Below are positions 18,466-27,075 of a stretch of 64,000 nucleotides of DNA, piece by piece (the stretch's first letter is position 1; each line of letters starts with the position of its first letter). The notes below the pieces were generated by a model, which did not search any database, was not told the origin of the DNA, and was given only the letters and a program-made list of their open reading frames with translations. The translations under genes and the position numbers were made by a program. Source of the DNA: UBA6382 sp963617965. GTDB taxonomy: Bacteria > Bacteroidota > Bacteroidia > Bacteroidales > Bacteroidaceae. The stretch lies in contig CAVEQO010000004.1 of NCBI GenBank assembly GCA_963617965.1, positions 16,457 to 80,456 of the forward strand, written 5' to 3'.

Positions 18466-18521
18466 ACGGGGGTCTTCAGAGGCGTGGTTGGCACGGCTCT
18501 GAAGATGCCCGTCTTGTTTTA
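18466..18521 (+). terminator. Long stem-loop terminator between DUF1015 and the oxidoreductase
   Basis: ACGGG (18466-18470) pairs with CCCGT (18508-18512), TCTTCAGAG (18473-18481) with CTCTGAAGA (18497-18505), and CGTG with CACG around the loop GTTGG. CTTGTTTTA follows. The hairpin ends only 25 bp before the next start codon, so it could also act as a leader structure. Confidence 0.7.
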
Positions 18522-18537
18522 CAACAGGTTTCGTGTA

Positions 18538-19527
18538 ATGAAGGAAATACATAAGGTCAACTGGGGATTTGTAGGTTGCGGCGAGGTCACGGAAAAGAAA
18601 AGCGGTCCGGCTTTCCGTCTGGTGGAGGACTCTGACGTGGTTGCTGTGATGAGCCGAAGCCGCGACAAGGCAGAGTCTTATGCCCGTCGGCATAATGTGA
18701 ACAAATTTTATACGGACGCAACGGAGCTGATAAACGCTCCAGAGGTCAATGCCGTTTATATCGCGACACCTCCGTCAACGCATGCCACGTTTGCGATAAT
18801 GGCCCTGAAGGCGGGAAAGCCGGCTTACGTGGAAAAGCCATTGTCGTCGAACTATCAGGACTGTCTTCGTATCAACCGTATTTCCCAACAAACAGGTGTG
18901 CCTTGTTTTGTGGCGTATTACCGCAGAGAATTACCCTATTTCAAAAAGGTCAAACAGTTGATTGAGGATGGTGCCGTAGGGGAAGTCATCAATGTGCAGA
19001 TCCGATTTTCAGTCCCGCCACGCGATTTAGACTACAACAGCCACAATCTTCCCTGGCGTGTCCTTCCGGATATTGCCGGCGGCGGTTATTTCTATGATCT
19101 CGCCCCTCATCAGATAGATCTCCTACAGTGTCTGTTCGGACATATTGTAGAGGCTACGGGATATTGTACCAACAGGGGAGGACTGTATGAATCGGAAGAT
19201 ACTGTCAGTGCGTGCTTCCGTTTTTTCAGTGGTTTGCCCGGTTCCGGCTCATGGTGTTTCGTCGGGCACGAATCCGCAAAGGAAGACCGCATAGAAATCA
19301 TAGGCAACAAAGGCAGTCTGCGCTTTTCGGTATTCACCTACGAGCCTATTACACTGTATAATGAAAAAGGGCAGGAGGTGTTTGTGGTTGACAATCCCCG
19401 TTATGTCCAGTTGCCGTTGATAACGCAGGTCGTAGAACACCTGCAACACAAATCCATTTGCAGTTGTGATTCAATAAGCGCGACTTCCGCCAATTGGGTA
19501 ATGGACAGGATTCTGGGGAAGATATAA
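18538..19527 (+). CDS. Gfo/Idh/MocA family oxidoreductase
   Basis: NAD(P)-dependent dehydrogenase of the glucose-fructose oxidoreductase/inositol dehydrogenase family; substrate unknown, probably a sugar or cyclitol. The 329-residue protein begins MKEIHKVNWGFVGCGEVTEKK, a variant Rossmann fingerprint GxGxxxxxK. It carries the conserved catalytic-region motif EKPLSSNY and has GGGYFYDLAPHQIDLL in the C-terminal alpha/beta domain, which contains the family's D-xx-H pair. ATG 18538 is chosen over an upstream GTG. The downstream gene starts inside its stop codon, so the two are translationally coupled. Confidence 0.92.
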   Translation: MKEIHKVNWGFVGCGEVTEKKSGPAFRLVEDSDVVAVMSRSRDKAESYARRHNVNKFYTDATELINAPEVNAVYIATPPSTHATFAIMALKAGKPAYVEKPLSSNYQDCLRINRISQQTGVPCFVAYYRRELPYFKKVKQLIEDGAVGEVINVQIRFSVPPRDLDYNSHNLPWRVLPDIAGGGYFYDLAPHQIDLLQCLFGHIVEATGYCTNRGGLYESEDTVSACFRFFSGLPGSGSWCFVGHESAKEDRIEIIGNKGSLRFSVFTYEPITLYNEKGQEVFVVDNPRYVQLPLITQVVEHLQHKSICSCDSISATSANWVMDRILGKI

Positions 19528-20678
19528 TGACGGTACAGTGTGTGATGACGAGTAAGATCCTTTTTGTAGCCGTATGGCTGTTTGTTTTCTGCTCATGTAC
19601 CAAGGCTGCTGCCGATACTGTTGCCGTTGCCGGGGGGGCGTGTGACGGTGACAGTGCCGTTATTCTTGACACAGGCAAAAAGAAGAAAGGAAATTTCTTT
19701 GTCAGAATATTGAGGAAAGCACTGGAGGTTGACACCAACTATATTGAACGGGACAAGTACAACGTCACGCTGAAGACACAGGCGGACTGGCGCTACAAGC
19801 AGATACGGCTGAGCGGTTCCGATGACAACGGGCATGGCCAGTCCCTGTATTTCAGTCCACACTCTCAGGTCACCATTGGCCCCTATGCAAGTTGCAGCCT
19901 GCTTTCACTCGGTTGGACGATTGACATCGGATCAAAACTTACCACGCACAATTCCAATGTATATATGTCTATCTATGCACCGATGATAGGAATAGACTAT
20001 TATTATGAGAATGACGTAAACGGCTACAGAATACGAAAGCTGAAAGGATTTGACGGGGCAGTTACGGAACAGAGCAGAGACATGTCGTTTCCGGGTCTTT
20101 CTTCAGACATGACCTATATCCATGCTTATTATATCTTCAACCACCGCCATTTTTCCTATCCGGCGGCTTACAGCCATTCCTCTGTGCAACGCCGCACAAG
20201 CGGTGGGCTAATCTTGGGCTATTCCTATTCCAGACAGTTTGTGGAGTTTGACTATGAGCAGCTGCCATCGCCATTTCATGATGAAGACGGCGGTGTTGCC
20301 ATAAATGACGCCTTGAAAGTAAAGGAAATACGCTACATAAACCATTCGGTGTCCCTCGGCTACAGTTTCAATTGGGTCGTTGCCCGCAACCTGCTGTTCA
20401 ACGTGACGGCATCGCCGTCAATCGGCTACAATTTCACGAAAGGGGAAAAGCCGACCGCCGAAATGCTGTATCGGCTCAGGAACATAAACTTCGACTTTGT
20501 GGGAAGACTTGCTTTTGTGTGGAACACAAACCACATGTTTGCGGGCGGTTCTTTCACTGCCCATACCTATGCTTACAGGAAACCCACATTCTCGTGCCAG
20601 AACTCCCTTTTCTCTGCACAGGTCTATATGGGCATAAACCTGTGGCGCAAGAAAGCCAAAAACAACAGAAATGATTAA
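19527..20678 (+). CDS. DUF4421 family exported protein
   Basis: A 383-residue protein with an N-terminal hydrophobic export signal (ILFVAVWLFVFCSC, then AAAD). The body is predicted to be beta-strand rich, with many aromatic alternating stretches (TIGPYASCSLLSLGWTIDIG, YSFNWVVARNLLFNVTASP) as expected for an outer-membrane barrel. It fits the Bacteroidota DUF4421 family, whose function is unknown. The ATG at 19527 overlaps the previous TAA by one base. An internal ATG at 19545 would shorten the signal peptide and is an alternative. A Cys-rich end to the signal leaves a lipoprotein possible but the lipobox is poor. Confidence 0.72.
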   Translation: MTVQCVMTSKILFVAVWLFVFCSCTKAAADTVAVAGGACDGDSAVILDTGKKKKGNFFVRILRKALEVDTNYIERDKYNVTLKTQADWRYKQIRLSGSDDNGHGQSLYFSPHSQVTIGPYASCSLLSLGWTIDIGSKLTTHNSNVYMSIYAPMIGIDYYYENDVNGYRIRKLKGFDGAVTEQSRDMSFPGLSSDMTYIHAYYIFNHRHFSYPAAYSHSSVQRRTSGGLILGYSYSRQFVEFDYEQLPSPFHDEDGGVAINDALKVKEIRYINHSVSLGYSFNWVVARNLLFNVTASPSIGYNFTKGEKPTAEMLYRLRNINFDFVGRLAFVWNTNHMFAGGSFTAHTYAYRKPTFSCQNSLFSAQVYMGINLWRKKAKNNRND

Positions 20679-20683
20679 CTTTG
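20676..20683 (+). promoter_or_regulatory. -7 box TAACTTTG upstream of the AICAR transformylase gene
   Basis: Exact TAnnTTTG match that includes the stop codon of the preceding gene. The next start codon is 27 bp downstream. No clear -33 TTG is seen. Confidence 0.45.
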
Positions 20684-20709
20684 TACCGTAAACCCAGTAA
20701 TAGCCAAAC

Positions 20710-21891
20710 ATGAAAGAACTACAGTTGAAATACGGATGCAATCCAAACCAGAAACCAGCCCGCATTTTTATGAACGATGGGGAGTTGCCGGTAAAGGTGC
20801 TTAACGGTCGCCCCGGATACATTAATTTTCTTGACGCACTGAACAGCTGGCAACTTGTCAGGGAACTGAAGTTGGCAACGGGCGTTCCGTCGGCCGCAAG
20901 TTTCAAGCATGTCAGTCCTGCCGGTGCGGCCATAGGTCTGCCGCTGAGCGAGGTTGAGAAGAAGATATATTTTGCGGACGATCTTGATGTGGAGCTCACT
21001 CCTGTGGCCAATGCATATATACGCGCACGAGGATCAGACAGGATGTCAAGCTACGGTGATTTCATTGCACTGAGTGATGTCTGTGACGAGGCAACGGCAA
21101 CAGTTGTCAAGCGTGAGGTGTCGGATGGCATCATTGCTCCCGGCTATACCGACAAAGCCCTTGAAATTCTCCGGGAAAAACGTAAAGGCACATACAATGT
21201 CATACAAATAGACCCGTCATATTCTCCGGAGCAGATAGAACGCAAACAGGTGTTCGGCATCGTTTTCGAGCAGGGCCGCAACGAAATTGACTTATGCGGG
21301 GAGAACCTGTTTGAGAACATTCCCACACAAAACAAGTGTTTTTCCGAGGAGGCAAAACGTGACTTGAAGATTGCGCTTATCACTTTGAAATATACTCAGA
21401 GCAACTCTGTCTGTTATGTCAAAAACGGCCAGGCCATCGGAATCGGTGCGGGTCAGCAGAGCAGGATACACTGCACTCGTCTTGCAGGAAACAAAGCCGA
21501 CATATGGTGGTTGCGCCAGCATCCGAAGGTGCTGAACTTGCCGTGGATTGAAAAAATCAGACGCGCAGACAGGGACAACACCATTGACGTGTATATATCT
21601 GATGACTATGAAGATGTCCTTTGCGACGGGACTTGGCAGACGTTCTTCAAAAACAGGCCGGCACCTCTCACGCGGGAGGAAAAGAAACTATGGATATCGA
21701 AGAACTCTGACGTCTGTCTGGGTTCGGATGCGTTCTTCCCGTTTGGCGACAATATCGAGCGCGCCCACAAGAGTGGGGTGAGGTATATTGCCCAAGCTGG
21801 CGGAAGTGTGAGGGATGACAATGTGATAGACGTTTGCGACAAATACGGCATTGCCATGGCCTTTACAGGAATAAGGCTGTTTCACCATTGA
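20710..21891 (+). CDS. Stand-alone AICAR transformylase (PurH C-terminal-domain homologue)
   Basis: Predicted to formylate AICAR in purine synthesis. The 393-residue protein aligns only with the transformylase half of PurH: it starts LKYGCNPNQKPARIF (compare LRYGENPHQ) and has SFKHVSPAGAA, where the catalytic Lys-His pair is kept but the usual NPCG is altered. It also has CYVKNGQAIGIGAGQQSR and ends with the GSVRDDNVIDVCDKYGIAMAFTG motif. The IMP cyclohydrolase domain is absent, so IMP formation would need another protein. Similar stand-alone copies occur in other Bacteroidota beside a full PurH elsewhere in the genome. A second copy cannot be checked here. Confidence 0.88.
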   Translation: MKELQLKYGCNPNQKPARIFMNDGELPVKVLNGRPGYINFLDALNSWQLVRELKLATGVPSAASFKHVSPAGAAIGLPLSEVEKKIYFADDLDVELTPVANAYIRARGSDRMSSYGDFIALSDVCDEATATVVKREVSDGIIAPGYTDKALEILREKRKGTYNVIQIDPSYSPEQIERKQVFGIVFEQGRNEIDLCGENLFENIPTQNKCFSEEAKRDLKIALITLKYTQSNSVCYVKNGQAIGIGAGQQSRIHCTRLAGNKADIWWLRQHPKVLNLPWIEKIRRADRDNTIDVYISDDYEDVLCDGTWQTFFKNRPAPLTREEKKLWISKNSDVCLGSDAFFPFGDNIERAHKSGVRYIAQAGGSVRDDNVIDVCDKYGIAMAFTGIRLFHH

Positions 21892-21910
21892 TTTTGTCTG
21901 CCGAGAGAAG

Positions 21911-22120
21911 ATGACAGAAGATGAGTTACAGAGAGCCATGCTTAGCGGCATTTCGTTTAAAGGCCTTTCAAAAAAGTCGCCGGGCAACGCCAGTTCCGTC
22001 AAAACGAAAGCAAAGAAAAAAACGTACATCACGGGTCAGCATGGTTCCGGATCTGCGAAGATGAAAGCCAAAATCCGCGAAAAACGCGCCAACAGACACA
22101 AACCCAAAGCGGTCAAGTGA
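21911..22120 (+). CDS. Small basic protein of unknown function
   Basis: A 69-residue protein, starting 19 bp after the transformylase gene. The N-terminal part is acidic to neutral (MTEDELQRAMLSGISFKGL). The rest is strongly basic (SVKTKAKKKTYITGQHG, KMKAKIREKRANRHKPKAVK), which suggests a nucleic-acid or ribosome contact. I do not recognise the family. The last 12 codons lie in the left arm and loop of a long inverted repeat, so part of its C-terminus may be constrained by the hairpin. It could be a real small gene or a fortuitous frame; close spacing and codon pattern favour a gene. Confidence 0.55.
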   Translation: MTEDELQRAMLSGISFKGLSKKSPGNASSVKTKAKKKTYITGQHGSGSAKMKAKIREKRANRHKPKAVK

Positions 22121-22147
22121 CCGGCTTTGGGTTTGTGTCTGTTGGCG
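22087..22147. terminator. Long inverted repeat between convergent genes (bidirectional terminator candidate)
   Basis: Arms 22087-22115 and 22118-22147 are complementary over 29 bp with a single bulged C and a 2-nt loop. The repeat covers the end of the small basic gene and ends 12 bp before the GH57 stop codon. It lacks flanking T-runs on either side. It most likely protects or terminates both convergent transcripts. Confidence 0.65.
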
Positions 22148-22159
22148 GCAATAGGATTC

Positions 22160-23530
22160 TCAATCTCCTGTTGCCGTTTTCCTGCTTTTCCCCTTGCTCC
22201 CTCCCTTTGGCTTTGGAACTTCCTTGTCCTTGTTGGCCTTAAGGAGTTGCAGGGTTTTCTGTAGCTTTTCTATTTCCTTGTCCTTGAGCGTCAGCTCCTC
22301 TTCCTGATTACGGATGGTGGTAAGCAGTGCCGACAACTCCTCGTTGTCAGTGTCCGGGTAGAGGTTGTTCACTCTGGTGGTGAAGTCGGAAATAATATTC
22401 ATGTAGTTTGTGAACGCATCGTATGGGGAGTCGTAGATGCCCCTGTAAGCGCCTTCGCTGCTTGGTTTTGTCGACATAAACCTGAAATTGTTGGTTGCCT
22501 GCAGGTAGTCCCAGTCCTGTTTTATCCGTTTGTCGTTGAGTATCTGTACGCGCTCTGCAATTTTGTACAGTTTGTTGAACGCCTCGCGCTGCATATCATT
22601 ACCAAGCCACGGAGATATGTCGCGTTCTTCGTCAACCCATGTCACCGGATACTGGGCATTGAACGTGTCCGCCGCCTTGAACTTGGCGCATATTTCCGAT
22701 GGGGTGGAGAATGTGATGCCCCTCTCTTTTGCCTGTGCAGGCAATGCTTTCATGAACTCAAGGATGTTGCTTGACAGGGGCTGGAACACGCCCAACGCAC
22801 ACAACTCCATAAAGATGTTGTATATCTGCTCCTCCTGAGGCTGGGACGCAATCCAGTTCATGTAGGTATCGGCAAAGAGCGGATATTCCTGCCAACTGGA
22901 GTCGTTGAACCGGTATGAGATGTCTTCGCTAAGGCTGTGGTCTCTCAACAGCAGTTTCAACTTTGGCGCCAGACCGCAGCTGTAGAGAAAATGGGGGCTT
23001 TTCCATCCTAAGATATGTTTGGCTCCTTCTGTAATCATGCCCTTGAACCCCATCTCGTATACCATCCTGCCGATGTCATCGGTGTAGATCAATGCGGAAT
23101 TACGGAAAATCTTGGGCTGTGCACCGAAAACGTTCTTGACTTTGTCACACAGATGCTTGACTTCCTGTTTGAAACAGTGCTCATTTGCCAATGACGAAAG
23201 TCCATGGCTGTAGGTTTCCGCCAGAATTTCGCAGCATCCTGTTGAAACAAGCTTCTGGATAAGCTCAATGACTTGTGGCGCATGTATTTCAAGTAGCTCG
23301 ATTGAGCATCCCGACAAGGAAAGCGCACATTTGAAGAATCCCTTGTTTTCTTCCGCCATCTCTATGAGAGTCTTTAGTGAAGGGATATAGGATTTTTCGG
23401 CTGTGTCAACGATGCTGCGCTCATTCTCGTAGTCGTCATAATAATAATGGTCTGTACCGATGTCAAAGAAGCGATATCGTTTGAGATGGATGTTCTGGTG
23501 TATTTCAAAATATAGGCAGATGGTTTTCAT
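22160..23530 (-). CDS. GH57 family alpha-amylase-like glycoside hydrolase
   Basis: Acts on alpha-glucans, probably intracellular glycogen, since no signal peptide is present. The 456-residue protein starts MKTICLYFEIHQNIHLKRY, where HQNIH stands for the GH57 HQPxH region. CSALSL-like strands follow, then EILAETYSHGLSSL, FRNSALIYTDDIGRMV with GMITEGAKHILGW, and LLLRDHSLSEDISYRF. By family pattern the Glu in ITEGAK and the Asp in LSEDIS are the likely catalytic pair; I have not aligned this formally. The C-terminal 50 residues form a charged coiled coil (EEELTLKDKEIEKLQKTLQ). It is the last gene of the GH133-GT4-GH57 set, 53 bp after the synthase. Confidence 0.9.
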   Translation of the reverse strand: MKTICLYFEIHQNIHLKRYRFFDIGTDHYYYDDYENERSIVDTAEKSYIPSLKTLIEMAEENKGFFKCALSLSGCSIELLEIHAPQVIELIQKLVSTGCCEILAETYSHGLSSLANEHCFKQEVKHLCDKVKNVFGAQPKIFRNSALIYTDDIGRMVYEMGFKGMITEGAKHILGWKSPHFLYSCGLAPKLKLLLRDHSLSEDISYRFNDSSWQEYPLFADTYMNWIASQPQEEQIYNIFMELCALGVFQPLSSNILEFMKALPAQAKERGITFSTPSEICAKFKAADTFNAQYPVTWVDEERDISPWLGNDMQREAFNKLYKIAERVQILNDKRIKQDWDYLQATNNFRFMSTKPSSEGAYRGIYDSPYDAFTNYMNIISDFTTRVNNLYPDTDNEELSALLTTIRNQEEELTLKDKEIEKLQKTLQLLKANKDKEVPKPKGGSKGKSRKTATGD

Positions 23531-23583
23531 AACTGTTATTGTTTGTTGGGTTTCTTTATTTTATTGCAAATGTTTCTGCGGCA

Positions 23584-24858
23584 TTACAGGCCTAACAGCC
23601 TTTTGTAGTGCTTGTAGATGCGCTGACCTACCTTTTCCCATGTAATGCTGTTGACTTCGTCGCGTCCCTCGCGTTCAAGGTAATCGTGAAATTCATCATT
23701 TGTACACAGGGAGTGTATGGCATCCGCCATGGCCTCAATGTCCCAATAGTCTGTCTTTATACAGTTCTTCAGGATTTCGCCGCATCCGGACTGCTTTGAT
23801 ATTATGCTGGGGACACCCGACTGCATAGCTTCAAGCGGCGAAATGCCAAAAGGCTCGCTTACCGACGGCATTACATAGACATCACTGTGCCGAAATGTTT
23901 CATACACAGCGTCTCCGTTCATGAACCCCGGGAAATGGACACGGTCGGCAATCCCTTTTTGGGCGGCAAGGTTTATCATCGCGTTCATCATGTCGCCAGA
24001 CCCAGCCATGCAAAACCTTATGTTTCTGGTTCTGTCGACAACCATCTTGGCTGCTTCAATGAAATATTCCGGTCCTTTCTGCATCGTGATTCGTCCGAGG
24101 AAAGTAACGACTTTCTCTTTTTTCTCCCGGAAAGGTTGCCGCTGTTCAACAATTCTCTGCACGCGTTCAGGCAGCGGATAGACAGCATTGTGTATGGCAA
24201 AGCATTTGTTGGCATCTTGGTGGTAGTGGTTGATAACGGTTTGCCGTGTCAGCTCGCTGACGCACATGATACAGTCGGCATGATCCATACCGTCTTTTTC
24301 AATGCTGTATACCGTTGGGTTGGCATGCCCTCTGGACCTGTCGAATTCCGTGGCATGTACGTGTATCACCAGTGGCTTTCCCGAAATTTGTTTTGCATGA
24401 ATACCTGCTGGATAGGTAAGCCAGTCGTGTGCATGGATAATGTCAAATGTCTGTTGGCGCGCCACGACTCCCGCAACGATGGAGTAGTTGTTGATTTCCT
24501 CCTGCAGGTTATCCGGGTATCTGCCGGAGAACTCTATGGCTCCGATGTCGTTTGTGCCGATATAGCGGAAATCCGAATAGATATGATCCCGCAGGGCGTA
24601 ATAGAGTTCCGGAGTCATCCGGTTGCCAAGTCGGCCAGTCAGCCAGTCTTTGTCAATGTCATGCCAGACTACAGGCACGTGGTTCATGGCAATGATGTCA
24701 AGGAAACTCTTGTCTTCATCGCCGTGTGGGGCGGGAAGGCAAAATGTGATGCTTATGTCTCCTTGTGCAGCGAGCCCTTTTGTCAGACCGTAGCTTGCCG
24801 TGCCAAGTCCGCCTAAAATATGTGGAGGGAATTCCCAACCGAACATTAATACCTTCAT
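23584..24858 (-). CDS. GT4 glycosyltransferase, glycogen-synthase-like
   Basis: Predicted to elongate alpha-1,4-glucan from a nucleotide-glucose donor. The start at 24858 gives 424 residues beginning MKVLMFGWEFPPHILGGLG, the synthase-type GGLG loop. The C-terminal GT-B domain has VTFLGRITMQKGPEYFIEAA and the retaining-enzyme motif SEPFGISPLEAMQSG (E-x7-E). It lies 16 bp after the debranching enzyme gene and 53 bp before GH57, with no ADP-glucose pyrophosphorylase nearby. Bacteroidota commonly use this three-gene arrangement for glycogen. Donor preference (UDP- or ADP-glucose) cannot be told from sequence. Confidence 0.92.
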   Translation of the reverse strand: MKVLMFGWEFPPHILGGLGTASYGLTKGLAAQGDISITFCLPAPHGDEDKSFLDIIAMNHVPVVWHDIDKDWLTGRLGNRMTPELYYALRDHIYSDFRYIGTNDIGAIEFSGRYPDNLQEEINNYSIVAGVVARQQTFDIIHAHDWLTYPAGIHAKQISGKPLVIHVHATEFDRSRGHANPTVYSIEKDGMDHADCIMCVSELTRQTVINHYHQDANKCFAIHNAVYPLPERVQRIVEQRQPFREKKEKVVTFLGRITMQKGPEYFIEAAKMVVDRTRNIRFCMAGSGDMMNAMINLAAQKGIADRVHFPGFMNGDAVYETFRHSDVYVMPSVSEPFGISPLEAMQSGVPSIISKQSGCGEILKNCIKTDYWDIEAMADAIHSLCTNDEFHDYLEREGRDEVNSITWEKVGQRIYKHYKRLLGL

Positions 24859-24874
24859 GTTTATCAGATTGGAA

Positions 24875-26824
24875 TTATTGGTTCTGGTTAATGTTGTCAA
24901 GCAGGCGTATGGCCCTCAATATGGAGGCCACGTTCATTGCAAAAGAAACGGCTCCCCTTCCGTGGAAAGGAGGATTTCCGTCAAATAGTTCCGGAATGGA
25001 ACCCAAATCATGGTAGAACAGCTCTTCTTCAAAAGTCACGAGTTGGCGTTCTATGAAACTCAGCCCACTCATTCTGTTTACCTTGAGATACGCTTCCAGA
25101 TAGAATCCCGTAAGCCATGGCCATGCAGTCCCCTGATGGTATGCGGAGTCGCGCTCCCACTGGTTGCCTGCATATATGGGGCAGTAACCTCCGCTTTTGG
25201 GGCTTAGTGAACGCAGTCCTTTGCGTGTAACGAGTTCCTTGGTACAGATGTCAAGTGTCCGTTTCTGCTGTTCGCGTGTCAGTGGGGAGTAGTCAAGTGC
25301 AACCGCGAAAATCATGTTGGGTCTTACTTCCCAGCTGACCATTTGCCCATCAACATAATCATACAGGTAGCCGCAGTCATTCACGAAAAGGTATTGGAAA
25401 GACCGCTGCACTTTCTCTGCAAGAACCAAGATCCTGTTTGCCTCATCCTCTTTCTTGCTGTCTGTAAGTATGTTCGCATAGAAACGGAGGGCGTTGTACC
25501 ACAGGGCATTAAATTCTACGATATATCCAGATCGTGGTATAATAGGCTGTCCGCAGTGAACGGAGTTCATCCATGTGACAGGCTTGTCGTGACCGTCAGT
25601 ATAGAGCAGACCGTTTTCCTGTATGGACAGGTTCTTGTGCTTGTCTTCAAGAATGAAAGTCATCAGTTTGCCGATCAGGTCTCCGTAAAGTTCGACGGCT
25701 CTGTTGCGGTTGGCTGTCCTGTAATATTGCTGCAGACACCACAAAGCCCACAATATGACGTCAGGATGTTCCGTTTCATAGATTTCAACATCAACGGGCG
25801 TGTCGTTGACAATTGACAACAGGGCTTTTGAGGCAGTCTTCATGTACAGTTCGAAAGTCTCGGTCTCTCCCAGAGACAATGTCAGTCCTGGCATGGAAAC
25901 AAAGAAATCGCGTGCCCTGCATTTGAACCACGGGTAGCCTGCAATTATGTAGTTTTCGCCGCCTTTGTGGAGTCTGAACTGGTGTGCGGCATGGTACAGG
26001 CAGTTGTAGAAAGAGTCCATCGGCTCCGTATTGGTGGCATCAATGTCCATGATGTGTTTGAGATGACCTGGCTGTATTTCAGACACTCCGGCAGAGAAGC
26101 ATATTGTTTCCCCCTTTTTTATCGGCATCTCAAAGTAGCCCGGGTGGTACAGATCTTCATTGGACTCGTAGCCGCGTTCCCGTTCCCTCGGATAGTCCAG
26201 TCCCATATACCAATCGTCAATCTCGACAAAAGACGCCTTCTTGTTCGTTTGCATGAAAATGTCCGGGTAGCCTTCATACAGGTTCATTCTGATGCCGTTT
26301 TTCACAGGAGTCTTTGTCTTGTTGCAGACATCATTCTTGTGGGTAAACGTGCGCACGCTGCGATATGCAAGGAACGGGTGCAGTCTTAGGGTAGTGGCAG
26401 AGTGAGCGTCCAGTAGTGTGTACCGTATGATTACACGCGATTCGCTTCTCCTGAAATGGATTTCCTTTTGCAGGACGACTCCACCCACCTTGTATATTGT
26501 GGTAGGGAATGACTTCCATTCGAATGACCGTATGTATTTGTGACCGTTAGGGCTGTAGTTGTTGCCTTGGTATTTGTGAACCGCGAGATTAAATTCCGCC
26601 CCATGCTGTATTATTGTCTCGTCAAGCGAAGACAACAAAACGTGCAACTCGTTGTCAAGCTCCGGCAGAGGCATTACGAGCAGACCGTGATATTTGCGAA
26701 TGTTACATCCGACGATGGTGGTACAGCAATATGCTCCAGTGTCGTTGGTACAGAGTATTTCGCGAGGCAACGATTCTTGCAGGTTAGTCATCCGGACTTT
26801 GTCGAAACTGATATATGCGGTCAT
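24875..26824 (-). CDS. GH133 glycogen debranching enzyme (amylo-alpha-1,6-glucosidase)
   Basis: Removes alpha-1,6-linked glucose stubs from glycogen. The 649-residue protein has an N-terminal GDE_N-type beta domain (ILCTNDTGAYCCTTIVG, RKYHGLLVMPLP) and an (alpha/alpha)6 barrel. The barrel contains GYPWFKCRARDFFVSMPGL, RSGYIVEFNALWYNALRF, ANSGGY-like SLSPKSGGYCPIY and YHQGTAWPWLTGFYLEAY. No signal peptide is seen. It is first in the glycogen cluster and has a good promoter upstream. The divergent neighbour is mltG. Confidence 0.93.
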   Translation of the reverse strand: MTAYISFDKVRMTNLQESLPREILCTNDTGAYCCTTIVGCNIRKYHGLLVMPLPELDNELHVLLSSLDETIIQHGAEFNLAVHKYQGNNYSPNGHKYIRSFEWKSFPTTIYKVGGVVLQKEIHFRRSESRVIIRYTLLDAHSATTLRLHPFLAYRSVRTFTHKNDVCNKTKTPVKNGIRMNLYEGYPDIFMQTNKKASFVEIDDWYMGLDYPRERERGYESNEDLYHPGYFEMPIKKGETICFSAGVSEIQPGHLKHIMDIDATNTEPMDSFYNCLYHAAHQFRLHKGGENYIIAGYPWFKCRARDFFVSMPGLTLSLGETETFELYMKTASKALLSIVNDTPVDVEIYETEHPDVILWALWCLQQYYRTANRNRAVELYGDLIGKLMTFILEDKHKNLSIQENGLLYTDGHDKPVTWMNSVHCGQPIIPRSGYIVEFNALWYNALRFYANILTDSKKEDEANRILVLAEKVQRSFQYLFVNDCGYLYDYVDGQMVSWEVRPNMIFAVALDYSPLTREQQKRTLDICTKELVTRKGLRSLSPKSGGYCPIYAGNQWERDSAYHQGTAWPWLTGFYLEAYLKVNRMSGLSFIERQLVTFEEELFYHDLGSIPELFDGNPPFHGRGAVSFAMNVASILRAIRLLDNINQNQ

Positions 26825-26873
26825 AATTTGAATGAATTAGGAATGGCTGTTTTTTATATATGCTCTCTGCACA

Positions 26874-26907
26874 CAAATGTAAACAATTATTTTCAAACGC
26901 TTGCCAA
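26874..26907 (-). promoter_or_regulatory. Promoter of the glycogen cluster
   Basis: Minus-strand -7 box TACATTTG (26874-26881), exact match, with TTG (26905-26907) 23 bp upstream. The start codon is about 50 bp downstream. Confidence 0.6.
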
Positions 26908-27025
26908 ATGAAGACGCTTTTGTTGTAAAATGAATGTAAATGCCGCATTGCATTGTTGCTTTTTTGTGCGGAGAGCTGTACTTTGCCTATGAGCCGGCAG
27001 AAAAACATTTCCTTTCGAACTTGCA

Positions 27026-27054
27026 TTGTTATCAGACAAAAGGACGTAATTTTG
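27026..27054 (+). promoter_or_regulatory. Promoter of mltG
   Basis: TAATTTTG (27047-27054), exact -7 box, with TTG (27026-27028) 18 bp upstream, or another TTG at 23 bp (27021-27023). The transcript would start near 27060, which decides in favour of the ATG at 27076. Confidence 0.6.
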
Positions 27055-27075
27055 CATGAGATGTTGAAATTCCAC

